From Candidatus Gastranaerophilales bacterium (GTDB lineage: Bacteria > Cyanobacteriota > Vampirovibrionia > Gastranaerophilales > Gastranaerophilaceae), in NCBI GenBank assembly GCA_944325555.1, contig CALVAN010000010.1:1-64000 (forward strand): a DNA stretch of 64,000 bases, read 5' to 3'. The notes below the pieces were generated by a model that was given only the letters and a program-made list of their open reading frames with translations, was not told the DNA's origin and did no database searches. Shown one piece after another: positions 43,556 to 52,052 of this stretch (its first letter is position 1; every line of letters begins with the position of its first letter). A program made the position numbers and the translations under genes.

Positions 43556-45013
43556 ATGATAAAAATACTAAAAAGCTCAGTAATACCAAGACTGGCAAGA
43601 GCTGCAGCCAAAGCAAAAGCAAAAGCACAACAAATTCAACAAACGGCAACAAACACACTTGAACGTACTCCGGCTCAAGATACTTTTTCTGCTGCGGCAA
43701 CATCTCCGATAACTAAAAACGAAGCTAAAAAGATGATAACTGCAACGCAGCATCAGACTTTAGTTGATTATGAATTTGTAAAAAAAGAAAAACTGTTTAA
43801 TGACGAAATAATGTTTTTGCTACAGCCAAAAACCACTGCAAGCGGAGCAAAAGTTTTTACACCAAACCAGACAAAAGTAATAAATATGGCTATTAAAAAA
43901 GTCACATTTTATAAAGGAATGGCCAAAAGACTTGAATCTATGGGCAATGATACCATAGGCAGAGTCATAAAAGATATAAAAACCGTTTTCGGCGGAGAAA
44001 AAAACTACGGCAAATACCTGCATGCCCGTAATAAAAACGGGGTGCCGTCTTCTAAGGATTCAATTTCTATATACAACAAAATAATAAAAGAATTTAAAGA
44101 TCAAAAAGTTAATACTGAAATAATGAATATCTTTGCAAAAAGATTGTATCAAAAACCTTATAAACTCCTTGATAAAACAGAAAAAGAGCTTGTTAAACTT
44201 TCAATTTTTGATGGTGATGTAAAATTTGAATCAAGGGATTATAAGGTATTTGAAAAAATATTGACAACCGGTAAAAAAGATTATGATGAGGCTGTTTCTT
44301 GGATAAAAGATTTGATAGGATTAAGAATGATTATTCCATCAAATGCCGATATGTCAGCGGTTGCCGAGTATTTGACAAACGGAATACTCTCCGGGAAAGT
44401 TAATGTTACCAGAGTAAGTAATTATCACTCAAATCACATTTATCCTTATATCAGCCAGGATACGGTAAAGCTATGGAAACAATCGGTTCCCGGTATTGAA
44501 CTTGTCCAATCAAGTGCAATCAGAAAACAAAACGGATATACGACAACCCAGCTTAATATTTTGCATCCTGTTAAAGATAAAAGCGGAAAAGTCAGATATG
44601 TTTTTGTTGAACTTCAAGTAAGAAGTGAGGATCTTAACAAAATAGGTCAGATTGAACACTTGATTTATGATATTCTTGCTAAGAAAAACATCGGCAAAAA
44701 TATACCGGAGCTTGAAAAATACTATGATTCCATAGGTATCGAAAAAGCTGTGCACGAAGTTTTTGGCAATACTCATAAAGAAGCTGCCTACACTGATTAC
44801 GAAAGAGCAATGTACTCATGGATACGACATAATGAAACTCCTGAGGCTAAGGCTCGTTTGTCATATACAAAACCGATTTTGACGGACTTTGGGCTGGGAG
44901 AATATGAACATTTGCTCAGTTTTGAAGCCTTGCAGCAAATTGATGACACTGCCAATATATTAAAAGCAAGATACGGAAAACCCGATTTGAATAAATTTAC
45001 ACCTAAGAAATAA
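43556..45013 (+). CDS. RelA/SpoT-domain protein with long novel N-terminal region
   Basis: The 485-residue product begins with a Lys/Ala-rich, probably unstructured segment (1-55) and a helical region (about 60-240) I do not recognise. Residues 245-375 look like a RelA/SpoT nucleotidyltransferase domain: WIKDLIGLRMII (249-260, with the metal Asp), NGYTTTQLNI (326-335, where the usual GYxSxH His is missing), ELQVRS (352-357) and IEHLIYD (366-372). No hydrolase, TGS or ACT domain is present. Activity might be (p)ppGpp synthesis, a toxic variant, or lost. A small gene starts 18 bases later. It is divergent from lptC. Confidence 0.65.
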   Translation: MIKILKSSVIPRLARAAAKAKAKAQQIQQTATNTLERTPAQDTFSAAATSPITKNEAKKMITATQHQTLVDYEFVKKEKLFNDEIMFLLQPKTTASGAKVFTPNQTKVINMAIKKVTFYKGMAKRLESMGNDTIGRVIKDIKTVFGGEKNYGKYLHARNKNGVPSSKDSISIYNKIIKEFKDQKVNTEIMNIFAKRLYQKPYKLLDKTEKELVKLSIFDGDVKFESRDYKVFEKILTTGKKDYDEAVSWIKDLIGLRMIIPSNADMSAVAEYLTNGILSGKVNVTRVSNYHSNHIYPYISQDTVKLWKQSVPGIELVQSSAIRKQNGYTTTQLNILHPVKDKSGKVRYVFVELQVRSEDLNKIGQIEHLIYDILAKKNIGKNIPELEKYYDSIGIEKAVHEVFGNTHKEAAYTDYERAMYSWIRHNETPEAKARLSYTKPILTDFGLGEYEHLLSFEALQQIDDTANILKARYGKPDLNKFTPKK

Positions 45014-45031
45014 TTAATAATGGAGATAAGT

Positions 45032-45448
45032 ATGAATAAGTTAAATGCCACTACCACAACTCAACGAATGCTAAGACCCCATATGAATAATGCCGCAGTG
45101 CAAACAGCATCTCAAAAGCTTGATGCGGCGCTAAAACAGCTTAGAGATAAATTTTCTCAGATTGTAGAAATAGGAAAATTTAAACCTATTAAAGCTGATA
45201 TTCAAGATCCGCTTAAAGATTCTTCAATCAAAAAAGCATCTATTGTTATAGAACCGCTTGCTGACAAAAATGACTTCCGTACAAGAACAATATCCTTTGT
45301 TGCATATTCACCTTTTGAGGAAGGTAAAGTCCACGATGTGACAATCGCAAACGGAAATAAATTTTCTATTGAATCAGCCTTGAAAAATCCTCAAATAAAA
45401 ACAGCTTTTAAAGAATTTATTAAAAAAGCGGAAATAGCTTTGACATAA
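45032..45448 (+). CDS. Small protein paired with the RelA/SpoT-domain gene
   Basis: The start at 45032 has GGAG six nt upstream; a start at 45020 lacks one. The 138-residue product is unknown to me. It has a Thr/Gln/Ala-rich N-terminus, a helix (QKLDAALKQLRDKFSQIVEIG) and a probable alpha/beta domain with FRTRTISFVAYSPFEEGKVHDVTI. It lies 18 bases after the RelA/SpoT-domain gene and just before a terminator, so the two are one transcript. Its partner could be an immunity or regulatory protein; this is inference from arrangement only. Confidence 0.55.
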   Translation: MNKLNATTTTQRMLRPHMNNAAVQTASQKLDAALKQLRDKFSQIVEIGKFKPIKADIQDPLKDSSIKKASIVIEPLADKNDFRTRTISFVAYSPFEEGKVHDVTIANGNKFSIESALKNPQIKTAFKEFIKKAEIALT

Positions 45449-45476
45449 TTGAGCGTACATAAATAAAATTTTTAAT

Positions 45477-45508
45477 AAAAAACGTCCGAAAAAATGGGCG
45501 TTTTTTAT
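45477..45508 (+). terminator. Terminator after the RelA/SpoT-domain pair
   Basis: AAAAAACGTCC and GGGCGTTTTTT pair with one G-T, with an eight-base loop and a T run. Confidence 0.8.
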
Positions 45509-45592
45509 TGTGTAAAAAGTGTACTGTGTTTATATGATGTCTTGCAAAGCCTAAAATGTTATTTTGGCTTAAACCAAAGGAGCTGTTTTGTT

Positions 45593-46087
45593 ATGAAGAT
45601 AAATGATTCGTTGTTTACACCTGATAAGATAATATATGTAATTATCGGGCTTTTTGTGTTTTTGATTATCGGGTATGTTTTTGCTCCGCAAGTTAAATTC
45701 AGTTGCGACAGAAGCAGAAACACCTGCATTTTGTCAAGCTCAACTCCAGTGATTCCGATTGAAATAAATAAAAAATATTATAAACTTGACGCAATAGACT
45801 CTGCCGATTCTTTTGTCAGAAGGCGCAGTTTTTTGGAAAAAAGTACTTTGAGAAGAGAGTCTAAAGTGATGATTTTTGTCAATGGTAAAGAGGAAAATAT
45901 TTTTTCTTCTTGGTGGAGGCAGCGGAGTGAATTTTCTGAAGCAGCAAAGAAAATAAACACATATTTGAAATCTTCCGATAATTTTCTTGAAGTAAATAAC
46001 CCCGGAAATCAGGATAATATGTGGCTGTTTATTGTGATAGTAGTCGCTGCCGGAGTTGAATTTTTCAGACGTATAGAAAAATACTAA
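45593..46087 (+). CDS. Membrane protein of unknown function
   Basis: The ATG at 45593 with AAAGGAG before it is preferred to an upstream start at 45494, which lies in the terminator. The product has 164 residues with two membrane spans, one near 14-35 (IIYVIIGLFVFLIIGYVFA) and one near the C-terminus (MWLFIVIVVAAGVEFF). The loop between them holds two Cys (SCDRSRNTC) and a charged region. Both termini are probably cytoplasmic and the loop periplasmic. I recognise no family. It stands between the RelA/SpoT-domain pair and the lpxI operon. Confidence 0.5.
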   Translation: MKINDSLFTPDKIIYVIIGLFVFLIIGYVFAPQVKFSCDRSRNTCILSSSTPVIPIEINKKYYKLDAIDSADSFVRRRSFLEKSTLRRESKVMIFVNGKEENIFSSWWRQRSEFSEAAKKINTYLKSSDNFLEVNNPGNQDNMWLFIVIVVAAGVEFFRRIEKY

Positions 46088-46088
46088 T

Positions 46089-46119
46089 TTGAAAAAAAAA
46101 TTTGTTATTGTATTATAAT
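46089..46119 (+). promoter_or_regulatory. Candidate promoter of the lpxI operon
   Basis: TTGAAA (46089-46094) and TATAAT (46114-46119) are spaced by 19 bases, slightly long. They lie 71 bases before the lpxI start. Confidence 0.4.
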
Positions 46120-46189
46120 CATACAGGCTGTATCGTTATTTATTTTTAATAACTGATATGTAAAATACGCGTAAAAAAAGGAGAGGAAA

Positions 46190-47005
46190 TTGTCTATTGT
46201 TCTGGATAAAAAACAGTGTTTAATTGCCGGTGACGGCGAACTGCCCGTTGCTATGGCAGAATCTGCACAAAAAAACGGTTTTGATGTTGTGGCAATTTCC
46301 CTGTCGTCTGATAACAGAAACAGACTCAAAAAGTTTTGTACAAAGGTTTACAATTTCGGACCGGGCGAGGTTCTTAAAATTAAACAAACTCTTATTGATG
46401 AAAAAATTACTCAGGTAACATTTATAGGTAAGGTTCATAAAGGTTTGCTTTTAAGACGTCCAAAACTCGATATGGAAGCAATCCGACTTATGAAAGAAGC
46501 TCAAAGGCTCAATGATGATGCTGTTATGCTTATCATTGTCGATCAGCTTGAAAAAATGGGCATAAGAGTTTTGGATCAGACAATATTTATTAAAAACCTT
46601 ATGGCTCCTCCCGGTGTGCTAGGCGTGCATGAACCTGATGAAGAACAGGCATTGGACGTTGAATACGGTTACTGGCTTGCAAAAGAAATGGGCAAGCTGG
46701 ATGTCGGACAGTCAGTTGTTATCAAAAATAAAATGATTATGGCAGTGGAAGCTATTGAAGGTACCGACAAGTGCATTGAAAGAGGCTGCAAACTCGGCGG
46801 AAAAGGCATTACCGTTGTCAAAGTCAGCAAACCCACTCAGGACAAACGCTTTGATATCCCTGCAATAGGACTTAATACTTTAAAAACAATGGATAGATTC
46901 GGCGCAAAAATTCTTGCCATAGAAGCCAACGAAACAATTATTGTTGACCAGAAAAAGGTTATCGATTTTGCCAATAAAAAAGGCATTATCGTTATGGCTA
47001 TATAG
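46190..47005 (+). CDS. lpxI: UDP-2,3-diacylglucosamine pyrophosphatase LpxI
   Basis: LpxI hydrolyses UDP-2,3-diacylglucosamine to lipid X in lipid A synthesis. It is the alternative to LpxH used by many non-enteric bacteria and cyanobacterial relatives. The 271-residue product matches DUF1009: GDGELPVAMAESAQKNG (near 14-30), IGKVHKGLL (near 79), LNDDAVML (near 107) and the late VVIKNKMIMAVEAIEGTD block. The start is TTG with GGAGAGG upstream. The next gene, lpxB, makes the next step of the pathway, which supports the call. Confidence 0.92.
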   Translation: MSIVLDKKQCLIAGDGELPVAMAESAQKNGFDVVAISLSSDNRNRLKKFCTKVYNFGPGEVLKIKQTLIDEKITQVTFIGKVHKGLLLRRPKLDMEAIRLMKEAQRLNDDAVMLIIVDQLEKMGIRVLDQTIFIKNLMAPPGVLGVHEPDEEQALDVEYGYWLAKEMGKLDVGQSVVIKNKMIMAVEAIEGTDKCIERGCKLGGKGITVVKVSKPTQDKRFDIPAIGLNTLKTMDRFGAKILAIEANETIIVDQKKVIDFANKKGIIVMAI

Positions 47006-47053
47006 TTTTTGTGTTGATTGGGATAATTTCGGGCATGCGGGGAGTTAAAAATT

Positions 47054-48187
47054 ATGGAGAAAAAAAAGCTATTTATTATAACCGGCGAACTCTCAGGCGA
47101 CAAACATGCCTCGCTTGTTGTTGAAAATCTTTTGCAAAGCCGAAACGATATAGAAATCGAAGCAATCGGCGGAGAAAATCTTAAAAAAGCAGGAGTAAAG
47201 CTTTTTGTTGACCACACAAAAGCTCACATGTCGGCTATGGGGTTGACTCCTAAAATTTTATTTGACCATTTGACTCTCGGTAAAAGGGTTGTGGATTATC
47301 TTACAAAAGAATACAAACCCGATTTGGTTTTGCTTATAGATTACGGCGGGTTTAACCTTAATATTTCAAAGTTTTTAAAAAAAGCGGGGATAAAAGTTTT
47401 TTACTATATTCCGCCGCAGATTTGGGCTTCTCGCAAATGGAGAATTAAAACCGTTAAAAAAAATATAGCAAAGGTTATGACGATTTTTCCGTTTGAAGAG
47501 GATATGTATAAAAAAGAAGGAATTAACGTTCAATTTGTCGGTCATCCGCTTGTGTCACAAATGCCTGCTCCCGCAAACAGGGAGGATGTTTTTGAAAAAT
47601 ACGGTCTTGATAAAAATAAAAAACTCGTTTCTATTTTCCCGGGAAGCAGAACTTTTGAGCTTCATTATCTGGCAAAGACCTTTCTTGATTCCGCAAAAAT
47701 CATTAAGGAAAAGTATGACGGCGTGCAGTTTGTAATTGCACAGGCAGACAGCTTGAACGACAAAACTTTTAAAAAATTTGTTAAAGATACTGATATTAAA
47801 ATTGTTAAAAACGCAAACTATGAACTTTTGAGCACATCTGATGCTTTGATTCTTGCATCGGGCACGGTTGCTCTCGAGGCGGCTTTGTACAATACCCCTA
47901 TGATAATCAGCTATAAAGGTCCGTGGTTTGCTTATGTTATATACAGGCTTGTAAGATGTATAGACAGGGTTTGCCTGCCGAATATTATTATGGACAAAGA
48001 TATCGTGCCTGAACTTTTGATGGCGGATTCCAACCCACACACAATAGCTGAGTATATTTTGAAAATTTTAAAAGATGTGCAATACAGACAAAATATGGTA
48101 CAGGATTTGTCACATGTAAAGGCGATTCTTTCAAAGCATGAGGCCGCAAAAGAGGTTGCGCAAATCTTAAGTGCGGAGTTGAGCTAA
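47054..48187 (+). CDS. lpxB: Lipid-A-disaccharide synthase LpxB
   Basis: LpxB joins lipid X and UDP-2,3-diacylglucosamine into the lipid A disaccharide. The 377-residue product shows the GT19 pattern: ITGELSGDKHASLVVENL (near 8-25), AMGLTPKIL (near 61), LLIDYGGFNL (near 95), YYIPPQIWASRKWR (near 117) and the donor-site motif FPGSRTFEL, followed by ASGTVALEAAL (near 271) and later EYILKIL. Length is normal. It overlaps the next gene by one base. Confidence 0.93.
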   Translation: MEKKKLFIITGELSGDKHASLVVENLLQSRNDIEIEAIGGENLKKAGVKLFVDHTKAHMSAMGLTPKILFDHLTLGKRVVDYLTKEYKPDLVLLIDYGGFNLNISKFLKKAGIKVFYYIPPQIWASRKWRIKTVKKNIAKVMTIFPFEEDMYKKEGINVQFVGHPLVSQMPAPANREDVFEKYGLDKNKKLVSIFPGSRTFELHYLAKTFLDSAKIIKEKYDGVQFVIAQADSLNDKTFKKFVKDTDIKIVKNANYELLSTSDALILASGTVALEAALYNTPMIISYKGPWFAYVIYRLVRCIDRVCLPNIIMDKDIVPELLMADSNPHTIAEYILKILKDVQYRQNMVQDLSHVKAILSKHEAAKEVAQILSAELS

Positions 48188-48840
48188 TGGACGGCGAAAA
48201 AAAGGTCGAAGCAAAAAAAATCAGTCTGCTGAAACTGTTCTGGATATTTTTTAAAATAGGACTGGTGCTTTTTGGCGGCGGTTATGCAATTTTGCCGTTT
48301 TTAAAAAGCGAAATGTGTGATAAAGAAAATATCTGTACAATGGAAGAAATAACAAACTATTACGCTCTCAGCCAGTGCTTTCCTGGGCTTGTTGCCGGTA
48401 ACGTATCAATGTTCACAGGATACAAAGCAAGAGGCGTTGCAGGCGCAATAGCCGCTGTAACGGGTGTTTGTCTGCCGGCGTATTTGAGCATTGTTTTGAT
48501 ATTTTCTTTTTTGTCTGTTATTACTCATTACCCGATTGTGCAAAGCATTTTTTCCGTGCTGGATATAGCTGTTTGTGTGCTGATATTTTTGACGATACTG
48601 GAGCTTTGGAATTTTTCCGTTTATGACAAATTTACGACATTAATTTTTGTGCTTGCAGTGAGCGCAGCATTGTTGAATGTTTCACCGTTTATTATTGTTA
48701 TTTCCGCAGGGCTTTTGGGGTTGTTCAGACATTTTGCCTTTCCCAAAAGAGAGGCTCCGTGCGCCTGTTCAACTAAATGCGGTGAAAATATAAACGAAAA
48801 CGAGATCGAAAACGGGAAGGGGCACCAAGAAGATGCATAA
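48187..48840 (+). CDS. chrA: Chromate transporter family, short subunit 1
   Basis: The 217-residue product is a CHR-domain membrane protein with the family motif FGGGYAILPFL (about 31-41), FPGLVAGNVSMFTGYKA (about 77-93) and five or six membrane spans. Short CHR proteins work as pairs. The C-terminal tail is charged and cytoplasmic and contains CACSTKCG. It starts at the lpxB stop (TAATG) and overlaps the next gene by eight bases. Transport of chromate or another oxyanion such as sulfate is inferred from the family. Confidence 0.85.
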   Translation: MDGEKKVEAKKISLLKLFWIFFKIGLVLFGGGYAILPFLKSEMCDKENICTMEEITNYYALSQCFPGLVAGNVSMFTGYKARGVAGAIAAVTGVCLPAYLSIVLIFSFLSVITHYPIVQSIFSVLDIAVCVLIFLTILELWNFSVYDKFTTLIFVLAVSAALLNVSPFIIVISAGLLGLFRHFAFPKREAPCACSTKCGENINENEIENGKGHQEDA

Positions 48841-49399
48841 CATTTTGCTTCTCGCTTTTGAATACATGAAAATCGGTGCAGTTGCAATCGGCGGCGGTTA
48901 TACTGTTATTCCCTTTTTGTATTACCTTGTTGAAAAATACAACTGGTTTAATGTTTCGGAAATTACACAGATGATTGCCGTATCGAACCTTACCCCCGGA
49001 CCTATAGGTATAAATATGGCAACTTTTGTCGGGGTAAAAGTCGGCGGCGCTTTGGGCTCTCTGTTTACAACGATTGCCTTTATGGTTCCGTCCGTGATAA
49101 TCATCTGCTGCCTTGCAAAGTTTTTGAAAAAAAACAATGAGAATAAATATATAAAATATGTTATGTACGGCTTGCGTCCTGCTGCTGTAGCGCTAATTGG
49201 TGTAGCCGGATTGAAAATTATGAATACAACCTTTTTCTATTTCGAAAAATTTAAAAATGCACATAATCTGTTTGATATAATTTCATTGAAAGCATTTATT
49301 TTGCTGGCCTTATTTACCGTAATAGGGTTAAAATTAAGAAAAAATCCAATGATATTGATTGTTTTGGCAATTGTTCTCGGGTGTTTTATAAAAATATAG
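48833..49399 (+). CDS. chrA: Chromate transporter family, short subunit 2
   Basis: The 188-residue product is the second CHR half: IGGGYTVIPFLYYLVEKYNWF (about 18-38, family GGGY motif), NLTPGPIGINMATFVGVKVGG (about 60-80) and five or six spans. The two genes overlap and probably make a heterodimer in place of one long ChrA. It is the last gene of the lpxI operon. No terminator is obvious before the ribosomal promoter region. Confidence 0.85.
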   Translation: MHNILLLAFEYMKIGAVAIGGGYTVIPFLYYLVEKYNWFNVSEITQMIAVSNLTPGPIGINMATFVGVKVGGALGSLFTTIAFMVPSVIIICCLAKFLKKNNENKYIKYVMYGLRPAAVALIGVAGLKIMNTTFFYFEKFKNAHNLFDIISLKAFILLALFTVIGLKLRKNPMILIVLAIVLGCFIKI

Positions 49400-49510
49400 T
49401 ATTTGTTATTTTGTTAACATTAAAATCCCTTGTCATTTGTTATTTTTAAATGCTATTTATAAACTTTTGTAAATTTTTTAAAATTTGAAATAAAATCTTA
49501 AATATACCTG

Positions 49511-49600
49511 TTGACGAGCAATTTTGTTTAATATAAGGTTATTATTACACTAGCTGGCTGTGCGCATAAATGTGTGCGCTTTTAATAAAAATAAAAAGCC
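49511..49600 (+). promoter_or_regulatory. Promoter and leader of the ribosomal operon, with a hairpin
   Basis: TTGACG (about 49512-49517) and TAAGGT (17 bases later) are a candidate promoter. Farther on, GCGCA..TGCGC (about 49562-49580) followed by TTTTA may be a leader hairpin or attenuator. Other promoter choices are possible in this A/T-rich stretch. Apart from this I see nothing in 49400-49675. Confidence 0.35.
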
Positions 49601-49675
49601 CCATCACACAAGCGTACCCCGGCAGTTAACAAAGACTTACAAACAATAATAAGTAAAGCAAAGGAAGTATAACAA

Positions 49676-49993
49676 ATGAGTACAGCTCAAAGACAAAGAA
49701 TCAGAGTTTGCTTAAAAGCATATGATCATAAACTCATTGACGTTTCAGCAGAAAAAATCGTTGAAACAGCAAAGAGAACTGATGCTAAGGTTGCAGGTCC
49801 TATTCCTCTTCCTACAAAAAGAAGATTGTATTGCGTTTTAAGATCACCTCACGTTGATAAAAAATCAAGAGAGCATTTTGAAATGCGTATCCACAAAAGA
49901 ATTATCGACATCTATGACCCGACTCAACAGACTACTGAAGAGTTAAGCAGAATGGATTTACCTGCCGGTGTTGATATTGAAGTAAAACTCTAA
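49676..49993 (+). CDS. rpsJ: Ribosomal protein uS10
   Basis: The 105-residue product is S10 of the small subunit, which also takes part in antitermination. It shows [17 protein letters not shown], the [31 protein letters not shown]-type core (given in part) and an ending VDIEVKL. In many cyanobacteria rpsJ sits with tufA; here it heads the S10 operon. A 278-bp structured spacer separates it from rplC, far longer than usual. Confidence 0.96.
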   Translation: MSTAQRQRIRVCLKAYDHKLIDVSAEKIVETAKRTDAKVAGPIPLPTKRRLYCVLRSPHVDKKSREHFEMRIHKRIIDIYDPTQQTTEELSRMDLPAGVDIEVKL

Positions 49994-50014
49994 GGTGTGT
50001 TGAGGCTTTAGGGA

Positions 50015-50113
50015 CTTTCAGAACTGAAAGGCCAAAAGCCGAAACCGTTCCAATCCGCCGTTGTGGAGTTAACAAAGTTAACGGAACGAACAAATCTTTG
50101 ATTTGACAGGCGG
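50015..50113 (+). ncRNA. Structured spacer element, copy 1 (rpsJ-rplC)
   Basis: A hairpin CTTTCAG/CTGAAAG (50015-50030) precedes a core in which CGTTCC (50046-50051) can pair with GGAACG (50083-50088) and CCGCC (50055-50059) with GGCGG (50109-50113). The pairings interlock as in a pseudoknot. Hairpins GTTAAC-AAA-GTTAAC (50068-50082) and CAAATC-TTT-GATTTG (50091-50105) fill the loops. The core recurs at 55727-55793. Confidence 0.6.
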
Positions 50114-50260
50114 AAATAAGCAAACTTCAATAAGGGTTAATAAATCCGAAACAAATAACACATTACAATTGAATATGATTTAATGTGATCTACGGTCCGT
50201 AACAACAAAGAGGCGGCAGGGACATCCGCCCGAAGTAAGAAGAGTAGCGCTCACAAGGAG
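50114..50260 (+). other. Rest of the rpsJ-rplC spacer
   Basis: It holds two more hairpins: CACATTA..TAATGTG (about 50159-50186) and GGCGG..CCGCC (about 50213-50231). It leads to an AAGGAG-type site before rplC. I see no ORF. Confidence 0.4.
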
Positions 50261-50271
50261 AAAGGTAGAAT

Positions 50272-50949
50272 ATGACTACAAACGCTAAAAGCGCCCAAAA
50301 ATCTGCCAACAAAAACAGATTAGGCGTTATCGGTAAAAAATTAGGAATGACTCAAGTCTTTAATGAACATGGACTTGCAATTCCTGTAACAGTTATCAAA
50401 GTTGACCCGATGACTATCACTCAGGTTAAAACTGTTGACTCTGACGGTTACAATGCAATTCAGGTTGGTTATGAGCCTGCTAAAGAAAAACATCTTTCTA
50501 AAGCTCAAATCGGTCACTTTGCTAAAAACGGTCTTGATAACTTCAGACATTTGCAGGAATTCAGAGTAGAAAACTCATCAGAATATACAGTTGGACAACA
50601 AATCGACTTATCTGTACTTGAAAACGTTGCAAAAGTTGACGTAACAGGTAAATCAGTAGGTAAAGGTTTCCAGGGTACCGTTAAGAGATGGAACTTCTCA
50701 AGAGGACCTATGGGCCACGGTTCTAAAAACCACAGAGAACCCGGTTCTATCGGTGCAGGTACTACCCCGAGCCGTGTAATCAAAGGTAAAAGAATGGCCG
50801 GAAACATGGGGAACGAAAAAGTAACTATTACTAAGTTAACTGTTGTTCAAGTTGACAAAGACAGCAACTTGCTTCTGGTTAAGGGTTCAGTTCCCGGACC
50901 GGAAGGAAAAATGGTTACTATCATCCCTTCAAGAGTTAAATGGAACTAG
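50272..50949 (+). CDS. rplC: Ribosomal protein uL3
   Basis: L3 binds 23S rRNA near the peptidyl transferase centre. The 225-residue product has a hydrophilic extension of about 16 residues (TTNAKSAQKSANKNR) before the normal start LGVIGKKLGMTQVF. It carries the signature FSRGPMGHGSKNHREPGSIGAGTTP-type block (near 142-165). AAGGAG lies before the ATG. The spacer to rplD is 60 bases. Confidence 0.96.
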   Translation: MTTNAKSAQKSANKNRLGVIGKKLGMTQVFNEHGLAIPVTVIKVDPMTITQVKTVDSDGYNAIQVGYEPAKEKHLSKAQIGHFAKNGLDNFRHLQEFRVENSSEYTVGQQIDLSVLENVAKVDVTGKSVGKGFQGTVKRWNFSRGPMGHGSKNHREPGSIGAGTTPSRVIKGKRMAGNMGNEKVTITKLTVVQVDKDSNLLLVKGSVPGPEGKMVTIIPSRVKWN

Positions 50950-51009
50950 CGAAAATTTCGCTTATAAATAAACAACTCAAACATAACAAATTTAATTGAG
51001 GTTAAAAAA

Positions 51010-51645
51010 ATGACAAAAGAAGTTTCAATATTAAATACAAAAGGAAGTGCAGTAGGACAAATCGCCCTCGACGAAAAAGTCTTCGGTGTTGAACCTAACC
51101 TGCATGTTATGCACCTTGCTTTAAGACGCCAGTTGAACAACGGCAGAGCAGGCACTGCATGCACAAAAACAAGAGCCGAAGTATCAGGCGGCGGAAGAAA
51201 ACCCTGGAAACAAAAAGGTACAGGTCGTGCAAGAGCAGGTTCATTAAGATCACCTCTGTTCGCAGGCGGCGGCGTTATCTTTGGACCAAAACCGAGAGAT
51301 TACGGTTTCTCTATGCCTTCCAAAGCAAGAAGACTCGCTCTTAAATCAGCTTTATCAGCAAGAATCGAAAATACTGTTCTGGTTAAAGATTTCTCCGAAA
51401 TCAACGAACCTAAAACAAAATTGATGGCTGAAACTCTTAAAGCTCTTAAAGTTGAAGGTAAAGTTTTAATCATCGCTGATGTTAAAGCAGCAGAAAACGC
51501 TTACCTTGAATTGAGCGCAAGAAATTTACCGAATGTAAGAATTATATTACCTTCTAACTTGAACGTAAAAGACCTGTTAGAAGCAGATAACGTAATTATT
51601 ACAGAAGCAGCAATAAAAGAAATTACTGAAAGGTTATCTAAATAA
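51010..51645 (+). CDS. rplD: Ribosomal protein uL4
   Basis: L4 binds 23S rRNA and lines the exit tunnel. The 211-residue product shows the extended loop TRAEVSGGGRKPWKQKGTGRARAGS-like region (near 54-78, with GGRKPWKQKGTG) and GGVIFGPKPRDY (near 85-96). It overlaps rplW by one base (TAATG). Confidence 0.96.
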   Translation: MTKEVSILNTKGSAVGQIALDEKVFGVEPNLHVMHLALRRQLNNGRAGTACTKTRAEVSGGGRKPWKQKGTGRARAGSLRSPLFAGGGVIFGPKPRDYGFSMPSKARRLALKSALSARIENTVLVKDFSEINEPKTKLMAETLKALKVEGKVLIIADVKAAENAYLELSARNLPNVRIILPSNLNVKDLLEADNVIITEAAIKEITERLSK

Positions 51646-51953
51646 TGAGCAGCATGAAAAACAATACGGAAAGATTGTACGACATCATTAAAAGACCTAT
51701 CATCACAGAAAAGTCTATGGAAGCAACTTCATTGCAGCAATACACTTTCGAAGTGGTTAAAGATGCAACAAAAGTAGAAATTGCTCAAGCTGTCGAACTG
51801 GCTTTCCCGGGCAGAAAAGTTAAAAAAGTAAGAACAGTCTATATGCCTTCTCACGCAAAACGTGTAGGCTATAGCGCAGGCAGAACTCAATCAGGAAAGA
51901 AAGCTATCGTTTCCATTGAGGGTGAGCCGATTGAAGAATTAATCGGTGCATAA
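51645..51953 (+). CDS. rplW: Ribosomal protein uL23
   Basis: L23 sits at the tunnel exit and is a docking site for trigger factor and SRP. The 102-residue product has IIKRPIITEKSM (near 14-25), the KVKKVRTVYMPSHAKRVGY loop (near 55-73) and a final KKAIVSIEGE. A gap of about 100 bases to rplB contains AGGAG. Confidence 0.95.
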   Translation: MSSMKNNTERLYDIIKRPIITEKSMEATSLQQYTFEVVKDATKVEIAQAVELAFPGRKVKKVRTVYMPSHAKRVGYSAGRTQSGKKAIVSIEGEPIEELIGA

Positions 51954-52052
51954 TCGTTACCGATTTAGGAAAAGTACACAAAGGACATAACGGTGGCAAA
52001 AACTTAACAGCCGATGGTTATGTATCCCCCAGAAAACAGGAGCAAAAGAAAA

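Noticed and set aside
43248-43703. 151-codon minus-strand frame overlapping the lptC start and the divergent promoter region
   Set aside because: It is antisense to the Lys/Ala-rich start of the RelA/SpoT-domain gene, which explains its Leu/Val-rich run. It also conflicts with lptC.
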